Origin: Salinimonas profundi
GTDB taxonomy: Bacteria; Pseudomonadota; Gammaproteobacteria; Enterobacterales; Alteromonadaceae
Length of the DNA stretch: 64,000 bases
NCBI RefSeq assembly: GCF_014750655.1
Contig: NZ_JABBXD010000006.1
Span: 186,001-250,000 of the forward strand
Reading direction: 5' to 3'
The translations under genes and the position numbers were made by a program. The notes under the pieces were generated by a model, which searched no databases, was not told the origin of the DNA, and saw only the letters and a program-made list of their open reading frames with translations. Below are positions 39,242 through 48,613 of this stretch, in pieces (within the stretch, counting starts at the first letter, position 1; every line of letters begins with the position of its first letter).

Positions 39242-40054
39242 ATGACCGTGTCTTTTCGAAAAAAAGCAGTTCTGACGCTGGGTATTGCCAGCAGTATATT
39301 GGTAAGTTTGCCCGCGCTTGGCTGGGGCCAGACCGGGCACCGCGTAACCGGCGCCATTGCACAACATTATCTGAGCCCCCATGCTGCGGCCGCGGTTGAG
39401 GCGCTGCTGCCCAACGAAACGCTGGCTGAAGCCTCTACCTATGCAGACGAGATGCGCTCAAACCCTAAACCCTTCTGGCAGAAAGTTTCTCCACCTTTTC
39501 ATTATGTTACCGTGCCTGAAAAGAAGACCTATGCCGAGGTCGAGGCACCCGAACAGGGCGATGCATTCACCGCACTGGAACGGTTTACCAATACACTGAA
39601 AAATGCAGATGCCAGCCGGGAAGAAAAACAACTGGCGTTGCGCTTCATCGTACATATTATCGGTGACCTGCATCAGCCCTTACATGCCGGTAATGGCACA
39701 GATCGCGGTGGCAACGATGTGAAGGTGCGATTCTTCTGGGAAGATTCCAACCTTCACCGGGTATGGGACTCGCAGATGCTGGATCAGCGACAGCTGTCGT
39801 TTACTGAATGGACACGCTGGTTAAACGCAAAGATTACGCCTGAACAACTGGCACAGTGGGATACCACCGACCCGCTTGAATGGATTGCAGAAAGTACAGA
39901 AATTCGTGATACCGTTTACCCGGAAGATGCCAACGATATGTCATATGATTACTTGTATGATCACCTGCCTACTGCAAAAGTGCGTCTGCAGCAGGCCGGC
40001 GTAAGAATGGCAGCGTATCTGAATGAAGTGTTCGCGCCAGCGAAAAAAGACTAA
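39242..40054 (+). CDS. Exported S1/P1-type nuclease
   Basis: 270 aa. A signal peptide ends before the conserved mature N-terminus [17 protein letters not shown], whose Trp is a zinc ligand. Further ligands: HYVTVPE region, [13 protein letters not shown] and [11 protein letters not shown], then [11 protein letters not shown]. This trinuclear-zinc set belongs to S1/P1 nucleases that cut single-stranded nucleic acids, here in the periplasm or outside for phosphate or nucleotide scavenging. Its end overlaps rraA by four bases in convergent orientation. Confidence 0.93.
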   Translation: MTVSFRKKAVLTLGIASSILVSLPALGWGQTGHRVTGAIAQHYLSPHAAAAVEALLPNETLAEASTYADEMRSNPKPFWQKVSPPFHYVTVPEKKTYAEVEAPEQGDAFTALERFTNTLKNADASREEKQLALRFIVHIIGDLHQPLHAGNGTDRGGNDVKVRFFWEDSNLHRVWDSQMLDQRQLSFTEWTRWLNAKITPEQLAQWDTTDPLEWIAESTEIRDTVYPEDANDMSYDYLYDHLPTAKVRLQQAGVRMAAYLNEVFAPAKKD

Positions 40055-40539
40055 TCGATATCCAGCGGCTCCGGCGACAGGATGACGCCGGTGCTGTCTG
40101 CATAAAGGTGATCTTCGGGTAAAAAGGTAACCCCACCGAAGTTCACCGGAATATCGGCATCACCAATACTTTCGTTTTCGGCATTGACCGGAATAGCCGC
40201 AATGGCCAGAATCCCCAGATCAAAGTCATTCAGCGTATCAACATCACGCACACTGCCGTAGCAGACAATACCTTCCCAGTCGTTGTCAATGGCAAGCTGC
40301 GCAGAACTGGCGTCAATCAGTGCACGTCGTGTAGAGCCACCGCCATCAATCAGCAGTACTTTCCCGCTGCCGGGCTGGGCCAGTACCCGGTCAATAATTC
40401 CTCTGTCTTCAAAGCATTTGACTGTCGTAATTTCACCACCGAACGAATATCGTCCGCCATAACTGATAAACATTGGATCGACCACATCGACGCTGTCAGC
40501 AAATAAATCACATAGTTCAGAGGTGTTATAGTCCATCAC
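40051..40539 (-). CDS. rraA: Ribonuclease E activity regulator RraA
   Basis: 162 aa, usual length. Segments [46 protein letters not shown] and the [20 protein letters not shown] core with the conserved Arg match RraA of the DMKMT-like fold. It forms a ring trimer that binds and inhibits RNase E. Known members of the fold can also act as aldolases, but the gammaproteobacterial sequence pattern favours RraA. Confidence 0.94.
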   Translation of the reverse strand: MMDYNTSELCDLFADSVDVVDPMFISYGGRYSFGGEITTVKCFEDRGIIDRVLAQPGSGKVLLIDGGGSTRRALIDASSAQLAIDNDWEGIVCYGSVRDVDTLNDFDLGILAIAAIPVNAENESIGDADIPVNFGGVTFLPEDHLYADSTGVILSPEPLDID

Positions 40540-40807
40540 GAAGCCTTTTAATTGATGACCGAAGTCAGTTGCGCAAAGTCACAGGCCATAGAAGCGGCCG
40601 GGTCTTTTACTACGTTTGCTTAGCATAGCATCATTTCAGATAAACAGAACGTCGCTTTATGTATAAAATTCAGCTCTTTTTACTCATTTATACCCACTTG
40701 TTTTCCCCTACGCTAACCGTGTCATAAAGGTTTCTTTTTTCTGTAACCGGACAGTCACAGACCATTTTTAGGCTATTTAATCAATAACGAGCAGTCGGAT
40801 ACTGGCT

Positions 40808-41326
40808 ATGCGATTAAAAAGTCTGGGTAAATACGACACGGAATTGTTTTATCGGCTGAACCGTCTCACTGCAGAGCGACAGTGTCGTCATGTGTTATGG
40901 ATGTCACGAACCGGTGATGGCTATCTGTATCTGATTATTGGTATTTTACTGTGGGCTTTTGAGCGTGAACACGGGGAGCTATTTTTGTACACAGCATTGA
41001 TGGCTTATGCGTTAGAGCTACCGGTCTATCTGGTATTGAAAAATATGGTCAAGCGCCCGCGCCCCTGTGACCTGCTGTCGAATATGTTCGTGCATATCAC
41101 CCCATCGGATAAGTTCAGCCTGCCTTCCGGTCATACCGCAGCAGCCTGGTTGATGGCCTGTATTGTCGGTTATTTTTATCCCGACTTTGCAGTGCTGGCG
41201 TACAGCTGGGCATTACTTATCGGCATGTCGAGAATTTTGCTGGGCGTACATTATCCGTCAGATGTCCTTGCAGGAATGGCGCTGGGCCTGACTATCGCCT
41301 CATTAAGTATATGGTTACTGGGATAA
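40808..41326 (+). CDS. PAP2-family membrane phosphatase
   Basis: 172 aa with about five membrane helices. The three phosphatase motifs are KNMVKRPRPCD (KxxxxxxRP), LPSGHTAA (PSGH) and SRILLGVHYPSDVL (SRxxxxxHxxxD). Likely acts on phosphatidylglycerophosphate, undecaprenyl pyrophosphate or another lipid phosphate at the outer face of the inner membrane. It ends two bases before the glycosyltransferase gene, suggesting a joint envelope-lipid function. Confidence 0.9.
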   Translation: MRLKSLGKYDTELFYRLNRLTAERQCRHVLWMSRTGDGYLYLIIGILLWAFEREHGELFLYTALMAYALELPVYLVLKNMVKRPRPCDLLSNMFVHITPSDKFSLPSGHTAAAWLMACIVGYFYPDFAVLAYSWALLIGMSRILLGVHYPSDVLAGMALGLTIASLSIWLLG

Positions 41327-41327
41327 T

Positions 41328-42395
41328 ATGAAGTTACTTTACGGCGTTCAGGGCACCGGAAATGGTCACATCGCACGGGCACGGATTATGGCCGCGGCAC
41401 TTAAGCAGCATCCGGATATCGAGGTCGATTTTGTATTTTCGGGTCGGCCCCCCGGGAAGTACTTCGACATGGAGGTGTTTGGTAATTATCGTACCTATGA
41501 AGGCCTGACCTTTGTTACCCGGCACGGTAAGGTCGATAAACTTGCTACCTTGCGCCAGAATCATCTGCGACGTTTTGCCTGTGATGTCAGGCATTTTGAT
41601 ACCAGTGACTACGATTTACTGGTTAACGATTTTGAGCCGGTGACGGCCTGGGCCGCCCGCCGTCAGAAGTTGCCTTCGATTTCTATCTCGCATCAGGCAG
41701 CCTTTGCTTATCCGGTGCCACGTTCGGGTGACAGTATCCTGGACCGGTTACTTCTGCGCTTTTTTGCGCCTACCGATGTGCGTCTTGGCGTGCACTGGTT
41801 CCACTTCAATCAGCCTATCGTACCGCCTTTTATCAGTGAAAAGCCAAGCGCTAGCGCGTTACCTTCCCATGTCCTGGTCTATCTGCCATTTGAAGATATC
41901 AATGATATTCAGCAAATGCTGGAGCCGCTTAGTGATGAGCAGTTTGTCTGTTATCACCCTGAAGTCAGCGCGCCGCTGACCTGCGGCCATATTCGCTGGT
42001 ATCCCCCTTCAAAAGCTGGCTTTCAGAACGCGTTGACCAGATGCAGCGGAGTCATCGCAAACGGCGGCTTCGAGCTTTCCAGCGAAGCCTTACAGCTGGG
42101 CAAAAAGCTACTGATAAAACCTCTTCACGGCCAGTTTGAGCAGCTGTCAAATGTGCTGACATTAAGTCGCCTTGAGTTGTGCCAGACGTTATTTCAGCTG
42201 GATACCGATACAGTCGAGAAATGGCTTGAGGCGCCTGACGCAGAAGCCATCACGTTTCCTGATGACCCCACCATTCTCATCAACTGGCTCAAAGCAGGTA
42301 ACCTGAACGACACCCAATCACTGTGTGATGCACTGTGGAAGCAGGTAAAATACGGCGATAAGACACGCCAGAAGCTTTTGTCTCTTGCATTTTAA
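41328..42395 (+). CDS. MJ1255/VC2487-type glycosyltransferase
   Basis: 355 aa. Start LLYGVQGTGNGHIARARIMAAAL is typical of the MJ1255/VC2487 family of GT-B glycosyltransferases, and the C-terminal half has the nucleotide-sugar-binding pattern (CSGVIANGGFELSSEALQLGKKLLIKPLHGQFEQL) like that of MurG/UGT enzymes. No membrane helix. Paired with a PAP2 phosphatase with two bases between, which fits synthesis of a glycosylated lipid. Acceptor and donor unknown. Confidence 0.85.
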   Translation: MKLLYGVQGTGNGHIARARIMAAALKQHPDIEVDFVFSGRPPGKYFDMEVFGNYRTYEGLTFVTRHGKVDKLATLRQNHLRRFACDVRHFDTSDYDLLVNDFEPVTAWAARRQKLPSISISHQAAFAYPVPRSGDSILDRLLLRFFAPTDVRLGVHWFHFNQPIVPPFISEKPSASALPSHVLVYLPFEDINDIQQMLEPLSDEQFVCYHPEVSAPLTCGHIRWYPPSKAGFQNALTRCSGVIANGGFELSSEALQLGKKLLIKPLHGQFEQLSNVLTLSRLELCQTLFQLDTDTVEKWLEAPDAEAITFPDDPTILINWLKAGNLNDTQSLCDALWKQVKYGDKTRQKLLSLAF

Positions 42396-42446
42396 ATGCG
42401 CAATGCGATGATAACGGCACATTGAGTTACTCCCAGTGGGATCATC

Positions 42447-42605
42447 GTGCAAAAAACATCACGTATCATCAGTTTATTTGCCCTGACCATATTATTGGTA
42501 GCGGCATGTGGATATCGCGGTGCGCTCTATCTTCCGGACGAAGAACAATCCAATCAGCGTACTGATCCCCCTGCGCAACCTGATACGCAGGAGGATACCC
42601 CCTAA
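42447..42605 (+). CDS. lptM: LPS translocon maturation chaperone LptM (YifL-like lipoprotein)
   Basis: 52 aa, GTG start at 42447. Lipoprotein signal MQKTSRIISLFALTILLVAAC with lipobox at Cys21, followed by the family's signature CGYRGALYLPDE (compare CGxKGPLYxP) and a short Pro/Gln/Asp tail. LptM assists disulfide maturation of LptD in the outer-membrane LPS translocon. It overlaps lysA by one base (TAATG), the same order as in Escherichia coli. Small enough to be missed by gene callers. Confidence 0.88.
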   Translation: MQKTSRIISLFALTILLVAACGYRGALYLPDEEQSNQRTDPPAQPDTQEDTP

Positions 42606-43855
42606 TGGATTATTTTGAATATCGCGACGGCCGACTTTGCGCCGAGGACGTGCCGGTAGCCGACATTGTTGCTGCTCACGGTACACCTGCGTACATCTAT
42701 TCCAGAAAAACACTGGAACGTCACTGGCATGCCTTTGACGATGCCATCGGTGAGCACCCTCATCTGATTTGCTATGCGGTAAAAGCCAACTCTAACCTGG
42801 GTGTACTCAGCGTACTGGCAAAACTGGGCTCTGGCTTTGATATTGTCTCTGGCGGCGAACTTGCCCGGGTTATCGAGGCGGGCGGCGATGCCAGTAAGGT
42901 GGTGTTTTCCGGCGTAGGTAAAACCCCGGACGAAATCGCCTATGCGCTTGACCAGGGCATCATGTGTTTTAATGTGGAATCTGAGCCGGAGCTGCACCGC
43001 ATCAATGAAGTTGCCGCGCAAAAAGGTTGTCAGGCCCCGGTGTCATTGCGCATCAATCCGGATGTTGATGCAAAAACCCACCCCTATATTTCCACCGGGC
43101 TTAAAGCAAACAAATTTGGTATAGCCAGAGAGCTGGCTGTAGCGACTTATGAACTGGCGGCATCGTTGCCTAATCTGAATGTCATCGGCATGGATTGTCA
43201 CATTGGCTCGCAGTTAACTGACTTAGCGCCTTTTGTTGATGCCCTGGACAGGCTTCTGGTGTTGATTGATGAGCTAGCCGATAAAGGCATCGATATTAAA
43301 CACCTGGACCTGGGCGGTGGGCTGGGTGTGCCATACGACAGCGAAACCCCGCCCCATCCCCGCGAATACGCCGCAGCGCTGGCTGAGCGAATGACGGGCA
43401 GAGAATCATTGAAACTGATCCTCGAGCCGGGTCGCGCTATTGCCGCGAATGCAGGTATTCTGGTCACCAAAGTTGAATTTATAAAAGAAGGCGAAGAAAA
43501 GCACTTTGCTATTGTTGATGCGGCCATGAATGACTTGTTGCGCCCCTCTCTTTATTCTGCGTGGCAGAATATTATTCGTGTAGAGCAAGCTACGCAGGCA
43601 CCGCGACGTTTGTATGATGTGGTTGGGCCGGTATGTGAAACCGGCGACTTTCTGGGTCGCGACCGGGAGCTTGCGGTACAGGCGAATGACCTGTTAGCCG
43701 TTCGCAGCGCAGGTGCATACGGCTTTACGATGGCCTCAAACTATAATAGCCGCTGCCGTCCACCGGAGTTACTGGTTGACGAAGCGCAGGTATTTGTTGT
43801 CAGAGAGCGAGAAAAACGCAAAGATCTCTGGAAAGGCGAGTATAAAGTTCCGTAA
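42605..43855 (+). CDS. lysA: Diaminopimelate decarboxylase
   Basis: 416 aa PLP enzyme converting meso-diaminopimelate to lysine. The PLP lysine lies in ICYAVKANSNLGVLS, with HIGSQ, the glycine loop LDLGGGLGVPY and EPGRAIAANAG for phosphate binding, and GPVCETGDFLG carrying the partner-subunit Cys. The ATG overlaps the lptM stop. First enzyme gene of the lysA-dapF-DUF484-xerC-yigB operon. Confidence 0.98.
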   Translation: MDYFEYRDGRLCAEDVPVADIVAAHGTPAYIYSRKTLERHWHAFDDAIGEHPHLICYAVKANSNLGVLSVLAKLGSGFDIVSGGELARVIEAGGDASKVVFSGVGKTPDEIAYALDQGIMCFNVESEPELHRINEVAAQKGCQAPVSLRINPDVDAKTHPYISTGLKANKFGIARELAVATYELAASLPNLNVIGMDCHIGSQLTDLAPFVDALDRLLVLIDELADKGIDIKHLDLGGGLGVPYDSETPPHPREYAAALAERMTGRESLKLILEPGRAIAANAGILVTKVEFIKEGEEKHFAIVDAAMNDLLRPSLYSAWQNIIRVEQATQAPRRLYDVVGPVCETGDFLGRDRELAVQANDLLAVRSAGAYGFTMASNYNSRCRPPELLVDEAQVFVVREREKRKDLWKGEYKVP

Positions 43856-43890
43856 ACTAGGACTATGATACTAAGGCAGATTAGCAGTTA

Positions 43891-44721
43891 ATGCATATTC
43901 AGTTTTCCAAAATGCACGGTCTGGGCAATGACTTTATGGTCGTTGACAATGTCACCCAGAATGTCTTTTTTTCTCCGGATAAAATCCGGTCGCTGGCTGA
44001 TCGGCATTTTGGAATTGGATTTGACCAATTATTAATGGTCGAGCCACCCTACGATCCTGACCAGGACTTTCACTACCGCATTTTCAATGCTGATGGTTCC
44101 GAAGTCTCGCAGTGCGGGAATGGCGCACGGTGTTTTGCACGGTATGTGAAGCAAAAGGGGCTGATCAATCGCAATAAAATTCTGGTGAGCACCAAATCCG
44201 GGAATATGGTGCTTTATCTGGAAAAAGATGGTCAGGTTACGGTGAATATGGGTAAGCCCGAGTTTGAGCCGGCACGTATTCCCATGAAAGCCAATAAACA
44301 GGAAAATGTATATCTGACCCGCGAGGGCGATCACACATTATTCTACGGTGCGGTATCTATGGGTAATCCACACTGCGTATTATCCGTTGATGATATCAAC
44401 ACCGCCGATGTGGCGGCCATCGGACCATTGCTGGAGCGCCATGAACGTTTCCCTGAAGGCGTCAATGTCGGGTTTATGGAAGTTGTGAACACCGACTATA
44501 TCCGTCTGCGTGTGCATGAGCGTGGCGCGGGCGAGACGATGGCTTGTGGAAGCGGCGCATGCGCCGCGGTTGCCGTTGGCCAGATGCAGGGTAAACTGGG
44601 GAAAGATGTAAGGGTCGATTTGCCTGGTGGAAGTTTACGAATACGCTGGCAGGGACCGGGTTCAGTGCTAAAAATGACCGGGCCGGCTGAACATATTTAT
44701 GACGGACAGTTAACTTTATGA
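43891..44721 (+). CDS. dapF: Diaminopimelate epimerase
   Basis: 276 aa. Two catalytic cysteines in [13 protein letters not shown] and [14 protein letters not shown]; start [15 protein letters not shown] is diagnostic. Interconverts LL- and meso-diaminopimelate for lysine and peptidoglycan. Overlaps the DUF484 gene by four bases (ATGA). Confidence 0.98.
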   Translation: MHIQFSKMHGLGNDFMVVDNVTQNVFFSPDKIRSLADRHFGIGFDQLLMVEPPYDPDQDFHYRIFNADGSEVSQCGNGARCFARYVKQKGLINRNKILVSTKSGNMVLYLEKDGQVTVNMGKPEFEPARIPMKANKQENVYLTREGDHTLFYGAVSMGNPHCVLSVDDINTADVAAIGPLLERHERFPEGVNVGFMEVVNTDYIRLRVHERGAGETMACGSGACAAVAVGQMQGKLGKDVRVDLPGGSLRIRWQGPGSVLKMTGPAEHIYDGQLTL

Positions 44722-45410
44722 GCGATGTAATCGGGCATGCGAAAGCGCCCTCAGGTAATGGCTATGACGATAAGAAGTCGCTGAGCGCCAGAGAGATCGC
44801 AGATTTTTTGCGCGAGCATCCTGATTTTTTTGCCCGCCACGCTGAACTGCTTGAAGATATTCGTATCCCTCACGTACAAAAAGGCAGTGTGTCACTGGTT
44901 GAAGTACAAAGCGAACAGCTACGTAAAAAAGTGCGTCAGCTTAATTACCGGCTGAGCCAGCTCATCAGCATCGCCAAACAAAACGAAAAAATCTACCGCG
45001 TTTATACTGATTTGAATGTTCAGTTGCTAACCTGCCAAAGCGTGGCAGAAATTCAGCTGCGCCTTGAAGAGGTACTTCAGGAAAAGCTGGACTTAGCGTC
45101 GGTGACGTTGAAACTCTTTAAAGGTCCTCACGCTCTGCCCGAATTACAGCGCCGGTTGTTTGTAGAAAAACGCTTTAAAAACGAGCCATTTTTCTTTGGT
45201 CGTCTCAGCCAGCATGAGCGCCAGCTTTTGTTCGGCGATGAAGTGGCCGAATCAGCCGCACTCATTCTGATTGGCAATGACGAACCGCTTGGTATCGCTG
45301 CAATAGGTAGCAGTGATGTCAGTCATTTCACTCCGGACATGGACACGCTTCTGCTCAAACAGCTCCAGCAAGTGTTGAGTTTTGTACTGCCAGGCCTGCT
45401 GAAGTACTGA
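44718..45410 (+). CDS. DUF484 family (GAF-like) protein
   Basis: 230 aa. N-terminal [31 protein letters not shown] is the DUF484 hallmark, followed by a coiled-coil segment ([28 protein letters not shown]) and a GAF-like C-terminal domain. It sits between dapF and xerC as in Escherichia coli (YigA position) and Pseudomonas; function unknown. Overlaps xerC by one base. Confidence 0.9.
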   Translation: MSDVIGHAKAPSGNGYDDKKSLSAREIADFLREHPDFFARHAELLEDIRIPHVQKGSVSLVEVQSEQLRKKVRQLNYRLSQLISIAKQNEKIYRVYTDLNVQLLTCQSVAEIQLRLEEVLQEKLDLASVTLKLFKGPHALPELQRRLFVEKRFKNEPFFFGRLSQHERQLLFGDEVAESAALILIGNDEPLGIAAIGSSDVSHFTPDMDTLLLKQLQQVLSFVLPGLLKY

Positions 45411-46327
45411 TGCGCGTCGCAGAGTCAGATCCCGAACACCTGTCTTCCTCGTGTGAGTTCTGGCTGGAAAAGTTTCTTACTCATCTGCAGGTCGAACGCG
45501 GCCTGTCTGTACACACGATCAAAAACTATCGCCGTCAGCTGACGTTTGTGGCGACCACCATACAGCTACCTGACTGGTCTGGTCTTACGCCGGTTGATGT
45601 TAAGCGGGTACTGAGTACCTCTAAACAGCAAGGAAAACACGCCCGGAGCATTGCTCTGCGTCTTTCTGCACTGCGTACATTCTGCCGCTACTTAATTGAC
45701 CAGGGGCAATTATTCAGTAATCCGATGGAAGGTATCCAGGCGCCTAAACAAGGGCGGCCACTCCCTAAGCAGCTCAATGTTGATGATATGCAGCAACTGC
45801 TGGACGGCGAGGCTGAGGATCTGCTGGCTTATCGCGACAAAGCGATGTTTGAATTGTTATACGGATGCGGTTTACGTTTAAGTGAGTTAACCGGACTTAA
45901 TCTTAACGACTGTCTGTCTGACGGGCTTTTGCGGGTGCGCGGTAAAGGCAGTAAAGAGCGCTTATTGCCCATGGGAAAAATGGCGCAGCGGGCGCTTAAA
46001 GCATGGTTTCGGGTCAGAGGTAATTTTGCGCAACCCGGCGAGCCAGCCGTATTCTTGAGCAAACAAAAAAACCGTATTTCCAACCGTCAGGTAGCAAATC
46101 GCCTTGATGTTATGGCGCAGCAGAAATCTCTCGGCAGTAAATTGAATCCACACAAATTACGCCATTCATTTGCTACCCACGTACTTGAATCCAGTGGCGA
46201 TTTGAGAGCAGTACAGGAATTACTGGGCCATGCTAATTTATCGACGACCCAGGTATATACGCATCTGGACTTTCAGCATCTTGCCAAAGTTTATGACTCA
46301 GCCCATCCCCGGGCACGTAAAAAATAA
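45410..46327 (+). CDS. xerC: Tyrosine recombinase XerC
   Basis: 305 aa. SAM-like N-terminal domain (FLTHLQVERGLSVHTIKNYRRQL) and catalytic domain with Arg in YGCGLRLSEL, Lys in VRGKGSKER, HxxR in PHKLRHSFATH, His in LGHANLST and nucleophile Tyr in TQVYTHLD. With XerD it resolves chromosome dimers at dif. Position after dapF-DUF484 supports XerC over XerD. Confidence 0.97.
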   Translation: MRVAESDPEHLSSSCEFWLEKFLTHLQVERGLSVHTIKNYRRQLTFVATTIQLPDWSGLTPVDVKRVLSTSKQQGKHARSIALRLSALRTFCRYLIDQGQLFSNPMEGIQAPKQGRPLPKQLNVDDMQQLLDGEAEDLLAYRDKAMFELLYGCGLRLSELTGLNLNDCLSDGLLRVRGKGSKERLLPMGKMAQRALKAWFRVRGNFAQPGEPAVFLSKQKNRISNRQVANRLDVMAQQKSLGSKLNPHKLRHSFATHVLESSGDLRAVQELLGHANLSTTQVYTHLDFQHLAKVYDSAHPRARKK

Positions 46328-46341
46328 CATAAGGAGTGCGT

Positions 46342-47058
46342 ATGCGCTTTTATCGGCCCCTTAATCATATTCAGGCGATGACATTTGATTTAGACGACAC
46401 ACTTTATGATAACGGGCCCGTTATTCGTGCGGCAGAAAAAACGCTACAGGCCTTTATCGCCAGACACTACAAAAATACCAGCGCCCTCAGCCCTGAACAA
46501 TGGCAGAAAATCCGGCATCAACTGCTACAAGAAACTCCAGACCTGTCATCAGATATGGGACAGTTGCGTATGCGAACGCTGATGCTCGCTTTGCAAGAAG
46601 ATATTTCGGATGATAACGACAGAAAGGCGGCTGCCAAAGCGTGCTTTGATTGCTTTTATACCGCCCGCAGTGAGCTGGAATTGCATGACACGGTGCATAC
46701 CACACTGAAATCGCTGGCGGAAAAAATTCCCCTGATCGGCATCACCAATGGCAATGTAGATGTCAAAAAAATAGGCGTGGATACGTACTTCAGTACGGTG
46801 CTTCATGCCAGTCTGGAGCGCCCGATGAAACCCCATCGACATATGTTTGATGAAGCCGCTCAGGCCCTGGGCATTGCGCCGGCACACATTCTTCACGTGG
46901 GCGATAATCTGACCAAAGATGTTTTTGGCGCTATCTGCGCAGGTAAGCAGACGGCATGGTTTGCCTGCAACCGCCCGATGAATTTAAACAATGAGCGTGC
47001 GCCTGTTTTGCCCCACGTAGAACTTGATCAATTTGAGGAGCTACTGGCCCTGGTCTAG
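46342..47058 (+). CDS. yigB: YigB-like HAD phosphatase (5-amino-6-(5-phosphoribitylamino)uracil phosphatase)
   Basis: 238 aa from ATG 46342, with AAGGAG five bases ahead; GTG 46336 would overlap that site. Start MRFYRPLNHIQAMTFDLDDTLYDN nearly repeats the Escherichia coli YigB N-terminus. HAD motifs: DLDDTLYD, ITNGN, the KPHRHMF lysine and HVGDNLTKDVFGA. YigB-type enzymes dephosphorylate a riboflavin precursor and FMN. Its 3' end overlaps cysE by 18 bases in convergent orientation. Confidence 0.92.
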   Translation: MRFYRPLNHIQAMTFDLDDTLYDNGPVIRAAEKTLQAFIARHYKNTSALSPEQWQKIRHQLLQETPDLSSDMGQLRMRTLMLALQEDISDDNDRKAAAKACFDCFYTARSELELHDTVHTTLKSLAEKIPLIGITNGNVDVKKIGVDTYFSTVLHASLERPMKPHRHMFDEAAQALGIAPAHILHVGDNLTKDVFGAICAGKQTAWFACNRPMNLNNERAPVLPHVELDQFEELLALV

Positions 47059-47859
47059 CATGCCATTATCTTCCAGTACATTCTGATTCATCGAGTCACA
47101 GGGCCGGCGACAACCCGGCCGTCCCACGACTTTGGCGGGCACACCCACCACGGTAGTATGAGGCGGTACATCACTTAACACAACGCTGCCGGCGCCGACC
47201 TTTGAACCGCGCCCAATTTCCAGATTGCCCAGGATCTTGGCACCGGCGCCCACCAGCACGCCTTGTCGGACTTTAGGGTGACGATCGCCAGACTCGTGGC
47301 CGGTGCCGCCTAACGTTACGCTTTGTAGTAACGATACATTGTCTTCAATCAGGGCGGTTTCTCCCACCACGATACCGGTAGCGTGATCAAACATGACCCC
47401 CTTACCCACCCGGGCGGCAGGATGCATATCCACCCCAAAGGTTTCTGAGTTTCTGCTTTGCAGAAATAAGGCCAGCTGGTGCCTGCCTTCTTTCCAAAGG
47501 TAATGTGCCATCCGGTGCACCTGCACCGCCTGAAACCCCTTGAAATAAAGCAGCGGTGTGAGGTAGTCATTCACCGCAGCATCCCGATTAAATACTGCCT
47601 TGATATCGGCGATGGCTGCATCAACAATATCGGGTTGCAGCAGGTACGCCTGATCAAAAACTTCACGAATGGCCAATGCTGGCATCACGTCATCGGCGAC
47701 CTTATTGGAAAGAATAAAGCTCAGCGAGGACTCAAAATTATGGTGCGTCAGGATACATGCATGAATATAACTTGCCAGCAACGGCTCGTTATCTGCGATG
47801 CGATGTGCTTCGCTTTTCAGCGAAAGCCAAAAGTCATTTGTTCCGGTGAGTGCCTGCAT
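47041..47859 (-). CDS. cysE: Serine O-acetyltransferase
   Basis: 272 aa from ATG 47859; the frame is open to 48048, but the alignment with the 273-aa Escherichia coli CysE begins at this ATG. N-terminal helical domain (FWLSLKSEAHRIADNEPLLAS) and left-handed beta-helix with hexapeptide repeats (DHATGIVVGETALIEDNVSLLQSVTLGG, GAGAKILGNLEIGRGSKVGAGSVV). His in DHATG and GDRHPK are active-site residues. Makes O-acetylserine for cysteine synthesis. A C-terminal tail with DSMNQNVLEDN is present and may bind CysK, although the canonical terminal Ile is not at the very end. Confidence 0.96.
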   Translation of the reverse strand: MQALTGTNDFWLSLKSEAHRIADNEPLLASYIHACILTHHNFESSLSFILSNKVADDVMPALAIREVFDQAYLLQPDIVDAAIADIKAVFNRDAAVNDYLTPLLYFKGFQAVQVHRMAHYLWKEGRHQLALFLQSRNSETFGVDMHPAARVGKGVMFDHATGIVVGETALIEDNVSLLQSVTLGGTGHESGDRHPKVRQGVLVGAGAKILGNLEIGRGSKVGAGSVVLSDVPPHTTVVGVPAKVVGRPGCRRPCDSMNQNVLEDNGMLDQGQ

Positions 47860-48272
47860 AGCGATAATCCCGATGGTATGAAGTGAAGCGGTGCACGAAG
47901 ATGAATTCGTCAGACAGGTCACTGTGGAGATAGCACCTGTGAATTTCAAGCGCTTCGAGTAACTGTTCGATATTTTACACCTGTGGGGCGTTGTACCGCT
48001 AATCGCCACGTTATGATCACGTATTTTCATTAAACGTACTTCATGCACCAGAATGTGCGATTGTGTGAATTTATGTAAAAGCTGCAGGCGACCTGTATGA
48101 ATGTCACTGTATGCTGGTCACAATTTGTAGCCAGTTGCCTCACATAATCTCTAAAAAGACCTTTTATCAGTAACTTACGTAGCCTCAGGGATCGTGGTAC
48201 GCCTGATGCATTTACTTCTAGTGGAAGCCTGCGAAGAAGCAGGTATCGCAATACTCTTTATGGAGGAACGCA
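47860..48272. other. 413-base intergenic region between cysE and csbD-like gene
   Basis: Holds the promoters of the divergent cysE (minus) and CsbD (plus) genes. Short open frames here have neither ribosome sites nor recognisable proteins. A small hairpin CCTGC-gaagaa-GCAGG lies about 30-45 bases before the CsbD start. I see no RNA gene or repeat. Confidence 0.5.
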
Positions 48273-48458
48273 ATGAACAGCGATAAGTTAGAAGGCAGTT
48301 GGAAAGAAATGAAAGGTAAAGCCCAGCAAAAATGGGGCAAGCTTACCGATGACGATCTGGATGTTATCGACGGACGCCGCGAAGAATTAATCGGCAAAAT
48401 CCAGCAACGTTATGGTAAAAGCCGCGAAGAAGCAGAGCGTGAAGTAGACTCGTTCTAA
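48273..48458 (+). CDS. CsbD-family stress protein
   Basis: 61 aa. Start MNSDKLEGSWKEMKGKAQQKWG and end GKIQQRYGKSREEAEREVD are the CsbD pattern (compare Escherichia coli YjbJ). Very strong ribosome site GGAGGAACGC ahead of the ATG and a strong terminator after it, as expected of an abundant stress-induced protein. Small, charged, probably partly disordered; precise function unknown. Confidence 0.93.
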   Translation: MNSDKLEGSWKEMKGKAQQKWGKLTDDDLDVIDGRREELIGKIQQRYGKSREEAEREVDSF

Positions 48459-48469
48459 GCGTTACTATC

Positions 48470-48502
48470 AACACGTGACCACCCTGGTCACGTGTTTGTT
48501 TT
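48470..48502 (+). terminator. Terminator of the csbD-like gene
   Basis: A perfect 12-bp stem, AACACGTGACCA (48470-48481) with TGGTCACGTGTT (48485-48496), three-base loop, then a T-rich stretch. It starts 12 bases after the stop codon. Confidence 0.85.
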
Positions 48503-48544
48503 CCCTCCCCCGCCTACATACCCTGTAAAAAAATCTCCGCTTTG

Positions 48545-48560
48545 CTGTATAAACGCACAG
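48545..48560. promoter_or_regulatory. LexA (SOS) box upstream of uvrD
   Basis: CTGTATAAACGCACAG is a 16-base CTG-N10-CAG site with the extended CTGT...ACAG ends of the gammaproteobacterial LexA consensus. It lies 54 bases before the uvrD start, as expected for repression at the promoter; uvrD of Escherichia coli is also SOS-regulated. Confidence 0.8.
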
Positions 48561-48613
48561 TTCGCTGGCATAATTGCGCACATTTGTAATTAATTACACA
48601 GGTGCCGGAAATT

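Noticed and set aside
42396..42604. Lysine riboswitch upstream of lysA
   Set aside because: The space is filled by lptM, which overlaps the lysA start; no leader is left.
48206..48283. Short open frame overlapping the csbD start
   Set aside because: It uses the region of the csbD ribosome site and ends just inside csbD; no conservation argument can be made.
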